Shown here in pieces: positions 48,601 through 59,572 of a stretch of 64,000 nt of DNA. Position numbers and translations under genes: made by a program. The notes under the pieces were generated by a model. It was given only the letters and a program-made list of their open reading frames with translations, had not been told where the DNA came from and did not search any database. The stretch is taken from NCBI GenBank assembly GCA_002105175.1, contig MCGE01000035.1, positions 1 to 64,000 of the forward strand. Reading direction: 5' to 3'. Origin of the DNA: Absidia repens. Taxonomy: Eukaryota > Mucoromycota > Mucoromycetes > Mucorales > Cunninghamellaceae. Each line of letters starts with the position of its first letter. Position 1 is the stretch's first letter.

Positions 48601-50105
48601 CGGGAAGAACTATTGGCATCCAATGCGTTTTTGATGATAATGAATACGGAGACTCACATTTTACGCGTAAAAAAAAAAAAAAAAAAAAAAAAAAGGAAGG
48701 GCTATTATCCAACTTACTAGGTGAAAAGAATGAACTGACTTTTGTACTGTATTGATTTTTGTAGGTGGTGACACCAAAAAAATAAGACGCTACGCCGAGG
48801 AAATTGTTCATCATGAACGAAGTACCATTCAAGTGAAACCTGATGGCACAGTCGTTATTACACCTCATCCTCGACAACTTCCAAATGAAATCCTGGCATG
48901 CATTATTGACCATGTCGCTGAACCACTGGATCCTTATGATCCTGTATGTCATAGGCCATGGTTTGAAGAACAAAATGATCTTTATACATGCACCTTGGTC
49001 AACAAACAATTTTATTCGGTAGCCAATCATTTGTTATGGCAGGAGCCAAAACTGAAAGTCGGTCGCAGGCACATGCAACGATTGCTTGACTGTTTGGCTG
49101 CAACAGAACAACCCATGGGACAATCTATCAGAAGACTGGTTTTAAGAAACACCACTTGCGATGACTATAAACTTTTACTTTTGATGCCCCACATCCCCCA
49201 TTTGGAATCTCTTTCAATAGAAAATGTGGATTTTACAGACGAAGTCTCACCCATTACCAGCAGATGCCTAGAACACCTTCCACCTCACTGTCCACGACTC
49301 ACCTCCATCGAACTAAACAATATTCAAATGATGAGCGATACCTGCCACGAAATAGTTCAATATTGCCATCACCTTACTGAAATCACTGTGTATTGCGGCT
49401 ACGAACTCATGACTTTCGCCAATGACTTTCAACGCAACATAAAGAAGCGGGATAGTACGATGGTTCTTTGGCCTCACTTGAAGAAACTAAGACTTGAAGA
49501 TGCTCTTGATATCGACAGCGCCACCTTTATTTACTTTATCGAAACGCATCCTCATCTCCAGCTGATTCATTTAGGGGGTGCACTCTTGACGGATGCAAGT
49601 TTGGACGCAATGACCGTATTTCTCCCTAATCTGCGCAAATTGTATTTAAGCGATGCAAGTGAACTCTCCTCTGGTGGTGTACGCAGGTTCATTCAAAATT
49701 GCCAAGAGTTGGTGCGCGTCGAATTACGACAATGTGAATTTGTGATAAGTGACCTTTTGGAAACTCATGACGACGACGGAGATCATTTGTATTTAAATGA
49801 AAACGATATCGCCAAAATACGCGGTGCTCAGAAAACTGGAAACGTACATTGATTAGCGAATCAAATCAGTATCATCACTGGGATGCTTTAGTTTAGCTTA
49901 GAATAGTGGCGTCTTTGTTTTTCATTATTCCATTTTTTTTATCTCATTTTATTCAATAAAGAAAATATTACAAACTACCTATTGACAATTTTGTCGGGTT
50001 GATCGCTGTGTGATATTTTTTATTGCATGAAAACGAACAGAAGGGATATTCATTTCACTTGCTAATATCATGTTTTATAATGGGATCTGTCTGTGATCGT
50101 TTTTT
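45680..50105 (+). repeat. Large duplicated segment with F-box module copy 4
   Basis: Collinear over ~4.4 kb with 16180-20830, including the non-coding part, coding-like relic (47860-48180, the most open copy) and F-box gene. It joins HET upstream flank sequence at ~50110. Confidence 0.85.
48392..49852 (+). CDS. F-box/LRR protein, paralogue 4 (three exons, 431 aa)
   Basis: Model: exons 48392-48531, 48599-48666 and 48765-49852; introns of 67 and 98 nt; sum divisible by three. F-box LPNEILACIIDHVAEP with LVNKQFYSVANHLLWQEP. LRR-like segments are WPHLKKLRLEDA, HPHLQLIHLGGALLTDASLDAM, LPNLRKLYLSDA and FIQNCQELVRVELRQC. It is closest to paralogue 1 (same HLLWQ, HPHLQLIHL and C-terminal LLETHDDDGD). 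Intron 2 contains an A run of about 26 just after the donor, against 10-13 in the other paralogues. AATAAA follows at ~49957. Confidence 0.88.
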
Positions 50106-50439
50106 TTTTTTTAAAGAAAAATAATGTTGTGCAAAAATAAATAAACGGATCCTTTCAATGTCGACATCTCGATTCCCAGACCTTGAGAAATAAAATAACG
50201 GAAATTCAGAAGACAGCAATCACTAAAAAAAAATCAGGTACCAAAATGTTAACAAAGTGAATGACAGTGACCTGTCCAAACATGATGAAAATCGGTCTTT
50301 AATATTGAAAAACTGATATACATTGAGCGTAGTAAGTTTAGACTTGGTTCTTTTATTCATCAATATCAAAAAAAAAAAAAAAAAAAAAAAAAAGAGACCA
50401 ACAACCAAATTTCGGTAGAAATCTAATTAGCCCTGTAAT

Positions 50440-50740
50440 ATTTGATGCGAAGACGTTAAAAGAATAAGTGATATAACAGATATGGTTTTTATTGAACAAA
50501 ATGAGTAAGGGTTTTTATAATAAAATGGGGAAAAGGAATGTTCTGCTATTTGGGGCTGTGGATGTGATCGAAGAATGGTAATTTGAGGCTATGGATCTAA
50601 CTTGGGAAGTTGGTTCCCTGTATATATGAGTGTATATGCCAAAGTTGTGGATACTTGAGGTTGAGTGTTATACCTGTATAGGAATGACCAAGTGTGATAG
50701 TGTGGGATATGATTACTGGCAAGCGACAAATACGACAAGC
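50440..50740 (+). repeat. Dispersed repeat R2, upstream of HET gene D
   Basis: Parallels 40251-40530, with an extra ~25 bases near the right end (GTGTGATAGTGTGGGATATG). Confidence 0.7.
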
Positions 50741-50742
50741 CC

Positions 50743-50790
50743 AAACTTTAAACACGATATTGCAGCTCCTCAAACGCCACACATGTGTCA
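50743..50790 (+). promoter_or_regulatory. Conserved HET-family upstream motif (gene D)
   Basis: Same block as for gene C, but the TATA-like box reads TTTAAACAC, and CACATGTGTCA is retained. Confidence 0.45.
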
Positions 50791-50856
50791 GTACAATTCC
50801 CTATACCTCCTTGTTAACGGCTTTTTCTATTCTCTTTATTCCCTTTCTTTATCAAT

Positions 50857-50913
50857 ATGACTAAGGACAAGTCAGTGGAACATCTGTTCCAAGGTATGTC
50901 ATGGGCTCCTAGA

Positions 50914-50951
<38 letters not shown>

Positions 50952-52898
50952 AACTTCGAAAAACTAAGAATTTATTTTTTGTAGAATTAACCTGTGACAA
51001 CAACCAGCAACAGCAACAACAAGAAAAACCATTTCATGTTGTACTTGTCGATATTGAAAAGGCCGCCAACGACTATATCATCCGCTGTGTTGAAAAACCA
51101 CTGGAAAGAAACTCAGAAGAACTAAACTTTGTTGCATTATCCTACCGTTGGGGCGAATTACATGAAACATCGGTTGATACACAAGTTGGATATACAGCAT
51201 CAATTACGTCGTTTGACTTGAAAGATTTTCAGATACTTTGCCAAATGATGATGAAGGAACCCGATTTGAAATCCATCAAGTACGTATGGGTGGATGCGAT
51301 TTGTGTGGATCAAACTAACTATGAACGACGTAAAGCCACTATCCATCAAATGAGCAACATTTACGAACGAGCCACCTAAATTTTGGCAGTACCTGATCTT
51401 CACATGCAACATTTGAAGGACGTATCGATTGAAAATTCAAATATCTTGACCAAACTTTATGAATGTAGTGTCTATATTTATTATCTCATTCACGTAAATA
51501 TTGATAAGCTTGCTGAACTGGACAAGGAATTTCTCGACGACATCGACGTACCAAAAGATCCGGTGTTAAGACAGTTGGTGACAAAATATATCCATTGTTT
51601 TATGGATGCCTACCCACATTGTAGCCTCTACGAACTTTACGACCTTCGTCCTGAGATAGTAGTTGAAGAATTATACAACATCAGCCAAATTGGTTCTCCA
51701 ATCAATCATCATCGTTGCGCAGACGCAGCTACCGAGAAAAATCAAACACAGACAGATCTCTACACTGCTTTTGATAATTTGTTTAAACACTGGGACGAAG
51801 GAATTGCGCTTGCGAAGGATTGGGAATCTCGCTTTAAGAAAAATAGATATGGTCACCCAGCAGTACCATGGAAGTATTACGTCGTTAGCAGAAATAAGCT
51901 TATCGTACAATTCATGGGATTTTTGCTTAGTCTCATAACGGATTGGTCATCTCGTGTTTGGGTGATCAGCGAATACCATATTGCAAAAAAGAAAAACAAC
52001 CTAAAGTATTGGTTTATTGGAATCTCCGCAGACGCATTGGTGGGCTTGCCATTTTTTAAATTTGATTTTGAGGTTCGTAATAGATACGAACTTGAGGAAA
52101 AACGAAAAATACTCGGTCGTATGGACTATGCCATGGTCGCACAGCTCAATGACAAAAGCTTTTTGGAAAAGATCCTGCACTCCAAAGCGAGTAAAAACGG
52201 TAAGTTGACATTTACTTTTTCTTTAAATTGACAGTAAAGGTTTTATTTTATATCAATATCTACGTATAGAGGATCGATTTTATGCCATCTTGCCTCTCTC
52301 AAAGTATAAGGACAAAATCAATCAAGTGACTCATTGGAATATTACCACTTTGCTTTCGGTCAAATTGAAGTTATTCGAGATCATGGATACCAACGACAAG
52401 TTGTGCCTTCTATTTTTGATTGGAACACAATTTAGCTATGGAATATCCTCCATACCAACATTTGCAACACAGAAAATACGACACTTGTTCGATTTTTCTG
52501 ACGAATTGTCCGATCGCTCCGTCAATTTTGACTTGGGTAACAAATCCACAATCTCCATTCATCACCGTGCTCATGAATCGCATCTGGATTATTATCTTCA
52601 GCTGACACCCAAGAAATATTCGGTATTACGTAAACCTCATTCTGAAGAGAGTCTTGCCTTAACAATTTTACAGCAAGAAATACTTTGCAGTCATTTTCAA
52701 CTTGATGAGCACAGTTTGGAGATTGAAGTTGTACGGATCGATTTGACTGCATCTGGTAGGAAGAGTTGGCATATATGTCTGACCGGAAGTTTTTTAGAAA
52801 ACATATGGATGCTCCTCTATGACAATACAGGTCTCTTGGACTGTGCATGGGACGACTATGATAATGTTGATACTGTTACCGTTTTCAATATCTATTGA
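50857..52898 (+). pseudogene. HET-domain gene D, interrupted by a nonsense codon
   Basis: By homology the exons are 50857-50893, 50985-52199 and 52270-52898 (sum divisible by three, 626 codons). The codon TAT that follows ERAT in all paralogues is TAA here (51377-51379). Translation therefore ends inside the HET domain after FVALSYRWGE and WVDAICVDQ. Everything else is open, including SSRVWVISEYHIAKKKNN and the final TVFNIY, and splice sites are intact (GTAAGT at intron 2). The single change TAT to TAA indicates recent loss. Intron 1 holds 31 consecutive A. A truncated HET-N-terminal product of ~143 residues could still be made. Confidence 0.85.
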
Positions 52899-53077
52899 AA
52901 CAAGCGGCTTAATGATGGTGACATCAATAAATAAATACGCACTAGTTTTTTTTCTTCGTTGAAATTACGCGGGTCTGGGATTGAAGATGGTAAATATAGG
53001 GTATTATAATACATGCAGTCAACGGAGCAAAACGTTTTACATTAGTGATCATTAAAGTAGCAAATCCAATGGGAGAC

Positions 53078-53108
<31 letters not shown>

Positions 53109-54303
53109 AATCATCCGCCAAACACAGAATGCATATAAAGATTAATCACAAGTCAATTATGGTGATGACTATCCTTCTAGATTTCATATTTATTGAAGTA
53201 TCATCGGCATTGCAGCAACAAAAAACTACACTTTTTCAATACATATATTATACACAAATAATCTTATTATTTTTTAAGGATATTTTTTATTCAAAAAGTA
53301 CAAAGGAAACCTTCAAAATTATAGAAAAAAGGCCTCAAACATTTAAACTGGAGAAGGTGAGGGAATGGGGGAGGAACTCTCCAGCTGAATACAGCATATA
53401 AAGACAAATGACATATAAGTCAAAACAGGACATACTTTATCCAGATGTTGATATAAACTACAATACAACGACAAACTCAACGACGAAAGCTAAACTAGAA
53501 GTATTGCGGTGGGCAATCGTCACTCCAAGTCCAACAGATGGTCCCAGATCCCACGACATCTAAAATCAAATGTTTCCTTCATGAATCTTTGTTTTGCGCC
53601 TTTTCAAATGCCCCTGATTCCAAGTTTAACATTAATTTAAAATGTTGAAAAACAACAACTGTCAACGTTCATCAAAAGGGGAGCGATGGTGGTAAAAAAG
53701 GAATCTCTTGAACAAGACAAAAGGAGTGAGTCTAATGAAACATTTTTCATTGAAGCATGCAAAAAGAGACATATTTTATTTACATGTAGATACAAAAACT
53801 ATAGACAAACTAACACTAAACTAAAAACCCAATGGCAGCTCCAACAAGTCAACTAATGGTGGTTTTCAAATCTTGAATCCAAAATGATAGGTTTTCTCCG
53901 TGCATCTTGTCATCCTTGATGTGAAAAATTCTTCTGAACTAACCCCCTAAAACTAATATAAGATTATCACAACCTCAATGAGGTCATACTGGTGAAGAAA
54001 AAAAGAAGAAAAGAAAGAAAGGAAGAAAGATGAGGGAGGAAAAAAAAAAAAAATTAGAAAATCATGCGAAGCGGCGTTTAAATAACTTACACTTATTTTT
54101 TGATTTCTGGCGTGGCCCAGATAAGAGTCTATAAATTCCAAGTTCTATCACATCCACTGTTCTACATGACGTACATTAAAATATTTTTGGAAGACAAAAT
54201 GATGAGAGATACAAAGTATATATTCTTTTTTATTATCATAAAATTTGATCAAAGTAACACATGTATAAAGAAGGGTATATGATGAAGGGAAGATAGAAGA
54301 TGC
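52899..54303. other. Intergenic with inverse dispersed-repeat copies
   Basis: 53400-53660 and 53750-53960 both look like minus-orientation copies of the GGGGAAACC/CATTTTGGAT repeat (tccaaaatgataggttttct). 54060-54090 matches the start of the far-upstream HET flank (ATCATGCGAAGCGGCGTTTA). An A run at ~53080-53101. No gene. Confidence 0.45.
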
Positions 54304-56669
54304 CTAGAGGAAAGAGACGGGGTCCAAATCGCACATGCGAGACACAGATTCAGTTTTTTTGGGTTTGATGGCGGTGGGGTGGATATAACTAACAAGAGGG
54401 GGGAGATCCCGATATTGATTGGAGGAGATCCGCTTCCCATGCGAAGCCTTCAACGCCTTGACACCAGCAATGGCTTGTTCAGTATGAAACTATTTGATAT
54501 GTAAAACAAAGAAAAAAAAGAAGGTCAGCGTAAGGGGTACAGACAGACCTTTACCTATTATACTAACCTTGACAGACCATAGGAACTGCATCAAGTTGAT
54601 CATAGCACCTACATCACCAGGATCAAGGCAAATGGAACTTTTGTCGAGTCGTTCAAGCAGAAGAAGCTTGCCGCATTTTGTTGGAGCCATCCGCCACAAG
54701 CGAATGTTGTTGTCTAAAACAAAAAGATGAGTGCCCACTCTCTTCTTTCTTGCGTAATAATAATAAAAAAAAATACCTCTGGAGCTGGCGTGGAGGAATA
54801 GAACACTGGTTTTGTTCAAGAGAGTGGGGTCGGCACAGGGGTATTTCAATAGAATCGCCTTGATCATTGTATATAGCCCAAAAGCACCCTTCACATGATC
54901 GTATGCATTCCTGGTGATGTCCCGGTTTCCGTACGCGCCAGAGGCTTCCAACAGTAAGATCTCCAGGTTAGAGTCTTGAATATACACCGTGCCATCCGCA
55001 AGATAGGTGGCCAAGTCATTCGTCGAATTCAACTTCGTTTCCCCAACAAGAAAGCGACAATAGGCATACTGAATTTGGTTGACTACTTGATTGAGTAAGG
55101 GCCAGATCCCAAAGTGACAGTAGGCGGTTTCGGAATCGGTCAAGTTGCATGGTTTAAGTCGGTGATGGATTGAATCAGAACTAACAAGTATGCACAAAAA
55201 AAGAAAAACGTGTTAGTCAAAGTCAAGCATAGTATGAGAGAGATAGGACTTTTAAGACTTACAACAGTTGTAGAACACGAGAGATAAAAACAAATTCATC
55301 CTTGGGATAATCGGGGATGAGGGCTGTCTTGTCATAAATGACATCCGTACAATCAAAAGTGCCCTATCGTATATCATAAAAATAACATTAACATGAATCA
55401 CTAGAAAGAGTATAAGTGATGATTACTTACATAGGTAGGGAGCTCCATAACATTCCAGATATAATCACCAAATATATCAAGCGACAATTGAGGAGCAACG
55501 GAGGAGTTCAAATTGATCAAAGCATATATATGCTCTGGGACGCCTGGTACAACTGACAATCCCCGGCCACATTGAATGATACCACGTTTTTCCAGTCTAT
55601 TAAAGAAAAAAAAAGGAGAGAGAGAGGGTGGTCAGACATACTGCTGTGACATACTGTGATGAAACAAATGATGGTATTTTACCTGTATTTGTGTGCATTT
55701 GTTAGAAAATCATGTTCTTCCTGCAACGAGACCCACGCCTTCTCCAAATCGTCCTATCGATAAAAAAAAAAATCGTGTTAAGCGTCAATCAACCCAATGA
55801 TTAATGTATACGTCCTTACCAAATGATCATATGAGCCTACCGCAGGTCTGGAGCTAGGTCCTGCCACAGTATCAGAAGAGTCCACCGTACTATAGGAAGG
55901 TGACAAGAGAGAGACAGACAAAGATTGTTAGCGCGATACTATAGCATTTTATATATATGCCTTTACCTAGCCTTCGCGGTTTTCGATTTCTTGCCACTGG
56001 CACCGACTAGATAAGAAGGAAGAAAATTTAATCATAGTCCAATTTCTTGAAAAACTTACATTTACCTTTATCTTCTGGTGGTCGTTTGGTAGCAGAGACG
56101 CTTGGCGATGCTTCTTCGAAAAGCAGTTCTTCTTGTTGTGGTTGTGATTGCTGTTGTGGCTGCTGCTGTTTTTCAGAATGCACCGTCATAGTTTCCGCTG
56201 TATTCACATTGAAATCGCCGCTGATTGTGTTTTCCTTGATAATGTTGTTAATAATTTTCTTCCCACTGTGTTTTTTAACTTCATTCCACCAGGTAGAAAA
56301 CTGTTCCGCAGGGCGCTAGTATTTAAGAGTTATATGGACGTGTTGAAATTAGCGATATGGTCAAAATGTTTTGCCGTTGTTTTGTTTTGAAACATTTGAT
56401 ATTACCTTGTTTTCCTTGATCAAATTGCCTACATATCTCGATACTTCACGCGGTAAGCAGCCACTTTGTTTCAAGTTATTCAAATCTAGGAGGTATTGCG
56501 ATTGTAAGAAATAGGCATCAGGCTTCTTGTTGCATCCAGTGGGAAGTTTCCAATCGAGATAATCTTCTAGTTGCCAATGATCGACTGTGTTGTCGCTAAA
56601 AAAATCTGCACCAGAAAATGTGTCAGGAATAGAGAGGTGCACACCATGAAATTGGGTTGGGCAAGACAT
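54304..56669 (-). CDS. Ten-exon protein of unknown function (565 aa)
   Basis: Minus-strand model, exons in order: 56406-56669, 56066-56315, 55967-56006, 55820-55889, 55683-55753, 55431-55596, 55263-55363, 54777-55180, 54568-54713, 54304-54489. All introns are GT-AG, every junction keeps the frame, and the total is 1698 nt. The start is MSCPTQFHGVHLSIPD; exon 2 has a lysine-rich part then a glutamine-rich stretch (QQQPQQQSQPQQEELL). Exons 8-9 look globular: LTDSETAYCHFGIWPLLNQV, LEILLLEASGAYGNRD, YDHVKGAFGLYTMIKAIL, NNIRLWRMAP. No signal peptide or membrane segment. I cannot name it; the pattern of a polar E-x-SG-like core with D/H-K resembles lineage-specific fungal families, but no catalytic assignment is justified. 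It is unrelated to its HET and F-box neighbours and has the densest intron structure here. Confidence 0.75.
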
Positions 56670-57025
56670 GCTAAAGGGAAGAAGCTGCCTAAATGAAAGA
56701 AAAAATTGTCTATTGATAAATAATAATAAAAAAAAAACCCCCCCTAATAGGATAAGAAAAAAATCTTACCAGGAACGATTCCAGCAGAATATGAGAGTAT
56801 AACAATTTAGTGTTCAATTGTATTAAATTTGTTAAGTGAGGTAAAAAAAATAAAATAGAAAAAGGCGGCAAAGGGGTTTTAAAAAGGTAAAGGCATAATA
56901 AAATTTCACTAGTCACATCGGGCGTAAGGCGGAATGTAAAATTCAACGTTTTTCTCATCCAACAAAATTTTTTTTCCTTGCTTTGGTTTTTGCAAACGAC
57001 TGTTGATGCACATTTACGTGTGAGG
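56670..57025. other. Upstream flank of the ten-exon gene
   Basis: AT-rich. A long minus-strand frame (56710-57249) runs through it but lacks a recognisable domain and merges into the tandem repeat. It could hold a 5' UTR exon. Confidence 0.35.
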
Positions 57026-57508
57026 ACTCTACCGATAAAGAAGGTGAAGCAGCTGGCCGTGTGTCGAAGGATATCGTTTGTGATATAAGACATTACCTTT
57101 TTTCTGGCTGTCCTCGGTCTATTCTCAGGCGATAAATAGCTTTCCTTGGCTATGATACAATCTGCCCCAGTAGTAGTAGGTTGGTTATGTGATGATGCAC
57201 AGTCTTCCTGATGCTGCTGCCTGTAGATGCGAATGAAATAGGCTATCAAGAAAATGTGATTGGAAGTGCTTTATGTGGGGACTCTACCGATAAAGAAGGT
57301 GAAGCAGCTGGCCGTATGTCGAAGGATATCTGTTCAAGGAACTGATACAAGGCATTACCCCTTTTCTGGCTGTCCTCGGTCTATTCTCAGGCGATAAATA
57401 GCTTTCCTTGGCTATGATACAATCTGCCCCAGTAGTAGTAGGTTGGTTATGTGATGATGCACAGTCTTCCTGATGCTGCTGCCTGTAGATGCGAATGAAA
57501 TAGGCTAC
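57026..57508. repeat. ~215-bp direct tandem duplication
   Basis: 57026-57244 and 57277-57508 share ctaccgataaagaaggtgaa through gtagatgcgaatgaaatagg with few differences. Both encode on the minus strand IRIYRQQHQEDCASSHNQPT and ESYLSPENRPRTARK, suggesting a duplicated exon-like piece, possibly of a gene head-to-head with the ten-exon gene. Confidence 0.8.
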
Positions 57509-57689
57509 TTCCAATGGTATCTATCAACTCATCTGGTCTTCAGGTAATGTGTTGCAAAAATAACAACTATTGACTTGCTCTTGTTATTCTAATGCTTTTA
57601 TTGAACTTGATATCTTATGGAAACTGAGGTATTGGAAGTGTAGCGGACGGTAGCCGTTGAAGGCAACGGTGCTGGCGGTGGTGGACAAC

Positions 57690-58320
57690 ATGATCGAATG
57701 AATAACAGCGACACAACTACAGCAACAGCAACAGCAACAGCAACAGGAATTGTTGATTCAAAACTGCCAATGGTTGGTGCTCGCGCAATTTCGCCAATGT
57801 AATCAAATACGAGCGACGTTTATAAAACTCATAGCAACTTTGGGAATTCTTTGTACTTGTATGAAAATGGTATTGCCAAGATACACGGTGCTCAAGGAAC
57901 TGGAAACGTACATTAGTTAGTGAATCAAATCAGTATTATCACTTGGATGCTGTAGTTTAGAATAGTTTAGAATAGCGCCGTCTTTATATATATATATATT
58001 CATCTCATTTTAAATAATAAAGGTAACATTGTATATTACCTATTGACGTTTTTATGGGTTGGTTGCTGTGTGGTTTATTTCATTGCACGAAAACATACAG
58101 GAAGGGCATTCATTTGACTTGATGATATTATATTTTATAGTGAGATTTGGCTATGATGGGGGAGAAGTTGAGGGAGGCCAACAGACGCAAATCTCAGCAT
58201 GACGGTTAGGCTCTCAAGAGATTGTTCGCCACAATATTGTTGCTTTTTTAACATACACATCTGCTTTATTTATATATGACATAACCCATTAGTTACAGCA
58301 CTAGCCACAACGGTGGGAGA
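57690..58320 (+). pseudogene. F-box gene tail remnant and flank
   Basis: A CAG/CAA tract (57717-57752) is followed by a decayed C-terminus matching the F-box paralogues (ATTCAAAACTGCCAATGGTT, ... GGAACTGGAAACGTACATTA). The standard 3' flank follows, with CAGTATTATCACTTGGATGC, and then 58140-58310 matches 20860-21040. No F-box part remains. Confidence 0.7.
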
Positions 58321-59444
58321 AATTCGTCCATGATTTGATAAAAGCTAGCACCCCCTACCCAGACCGCTTCCTATTACATACACACACCTACACTCGCCTG
58401 CGCCAGCTTATTTTTCAAACCCTCAATTCACGAGACAATTAAACACAGAGTGACTAATGGTAAAAATACAAGATATATTTTATTCAGTTGTAGGAAGTAG
58501 GAATAAAACAGTGACAACTAATACCAAGCTAAGCTAATGACTCTATTTTAATACATGAAGACCAATCAAATGATAGTTCCCAAATCACAAATCCAAAATG
58601 AAGGGTTCCCTCATGCATGTTTGTATTGCATTTTTCAAAATGCCCCTAATTCACATTCTAACACTAATCCAAGTTGACCGATACCTTTTTGAGGTTACAA
58701 TGAGGATGATGTACTGAAAAGAAAAAAAAAAAATATTAAAAAGGGAAGGGTGAAGAATAAAAAAACATACGCGGCGGCATTTAAATATTCTTGTCAAATT
58801 TATTGGATGCTAACCGACACTATTAGCCAAAAAAAGGGCTGGAACCGTTAGATGTTGTTATGACCTTCATTTATCCGATACTTTACCTCTTTTAATTTCC
58901 AAGAAAGTCAATTGTCCAAGTTGATCAAGTGCTAGTGGAGGGAAACACGAGTCATCATCGCCCAGATACAATAACCCAAGTAAAAAAGTAAAGTGACAGC
59001 GAGTAACCGAAACATATACCATGATTACGTATTAGCTCACCAATGGATGCGTTGACTTGATCGCGTTTTTTTACCATTTTTACTTTATTTCAAGCTCATT
59101 TTTGTAATCTACAGTCAAAGAAAAAAAAAATCAAGTAAATAAATCATCTCAATGTCGACATCTCCCGTGCCCCAGATATCCAGAAATTAAAATAGCGGAA
59201 ATTCAAAAGTTAGCACGTACCAAAAAAATTCAGGTACCCAAACTTTATCCAAATGCTTGACAGAGGCCTGTTAAAAGGGTTAGAAAATCGATTTTCAGTA
59301 TCAAAAAAACTGATATCATATTAGTCAAGTGTAGTATATCTTGATATGATTTTTAATTCAATGACATCAAAAAATAAAAATAAAAATAAAAAAAGATAAA
59401 ACAAAAGAGCAACCACAACCAAGGGTTGATGTAAACTACCCTAG
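58321..59444. other. Upstream flank of HET gene E
   Basis: 58450-58700 is an inverse copy of the GGGGAAACC/CATTTTGGAT repeat (tccaaaatgaagggttccct). From ~58740 it is collinear with the upstream flanks of HET genes B, C and D. No gene. Confidence 0.5.
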
Positions 59445-59500
59445 CCCAAACTTTAAATACTGTATGTTTCGCAAACATCTCAAACGCCACATACGTGTCA
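59445..59500 (+). promoter_or_regulatory. Conserved HET-family upstream motif (gene E)
   Basis: AAACTTTAAATACTGTAT then CATCTCAAACGCCACA and ACGTGTCA, ~75-125 bases before the ATG. More diverged than in B-D, but with the same order. Confidence 0.45.
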
Positions 59501-59572
59501 CAAAATTAGATTTTCTTATTGCTCCTTGTTGGCAGCTTCTTTTTTTCCTCTTTATCTTCATTCTTTATCAAT

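Noticed and set aside
54490..55197. 235-codon continuous frame taken as one gene
   Set aside because: It reads through two GT-AG introns and misses the flanking exons; the ten-exon model keeps the frame and removes the low-complexity translations.
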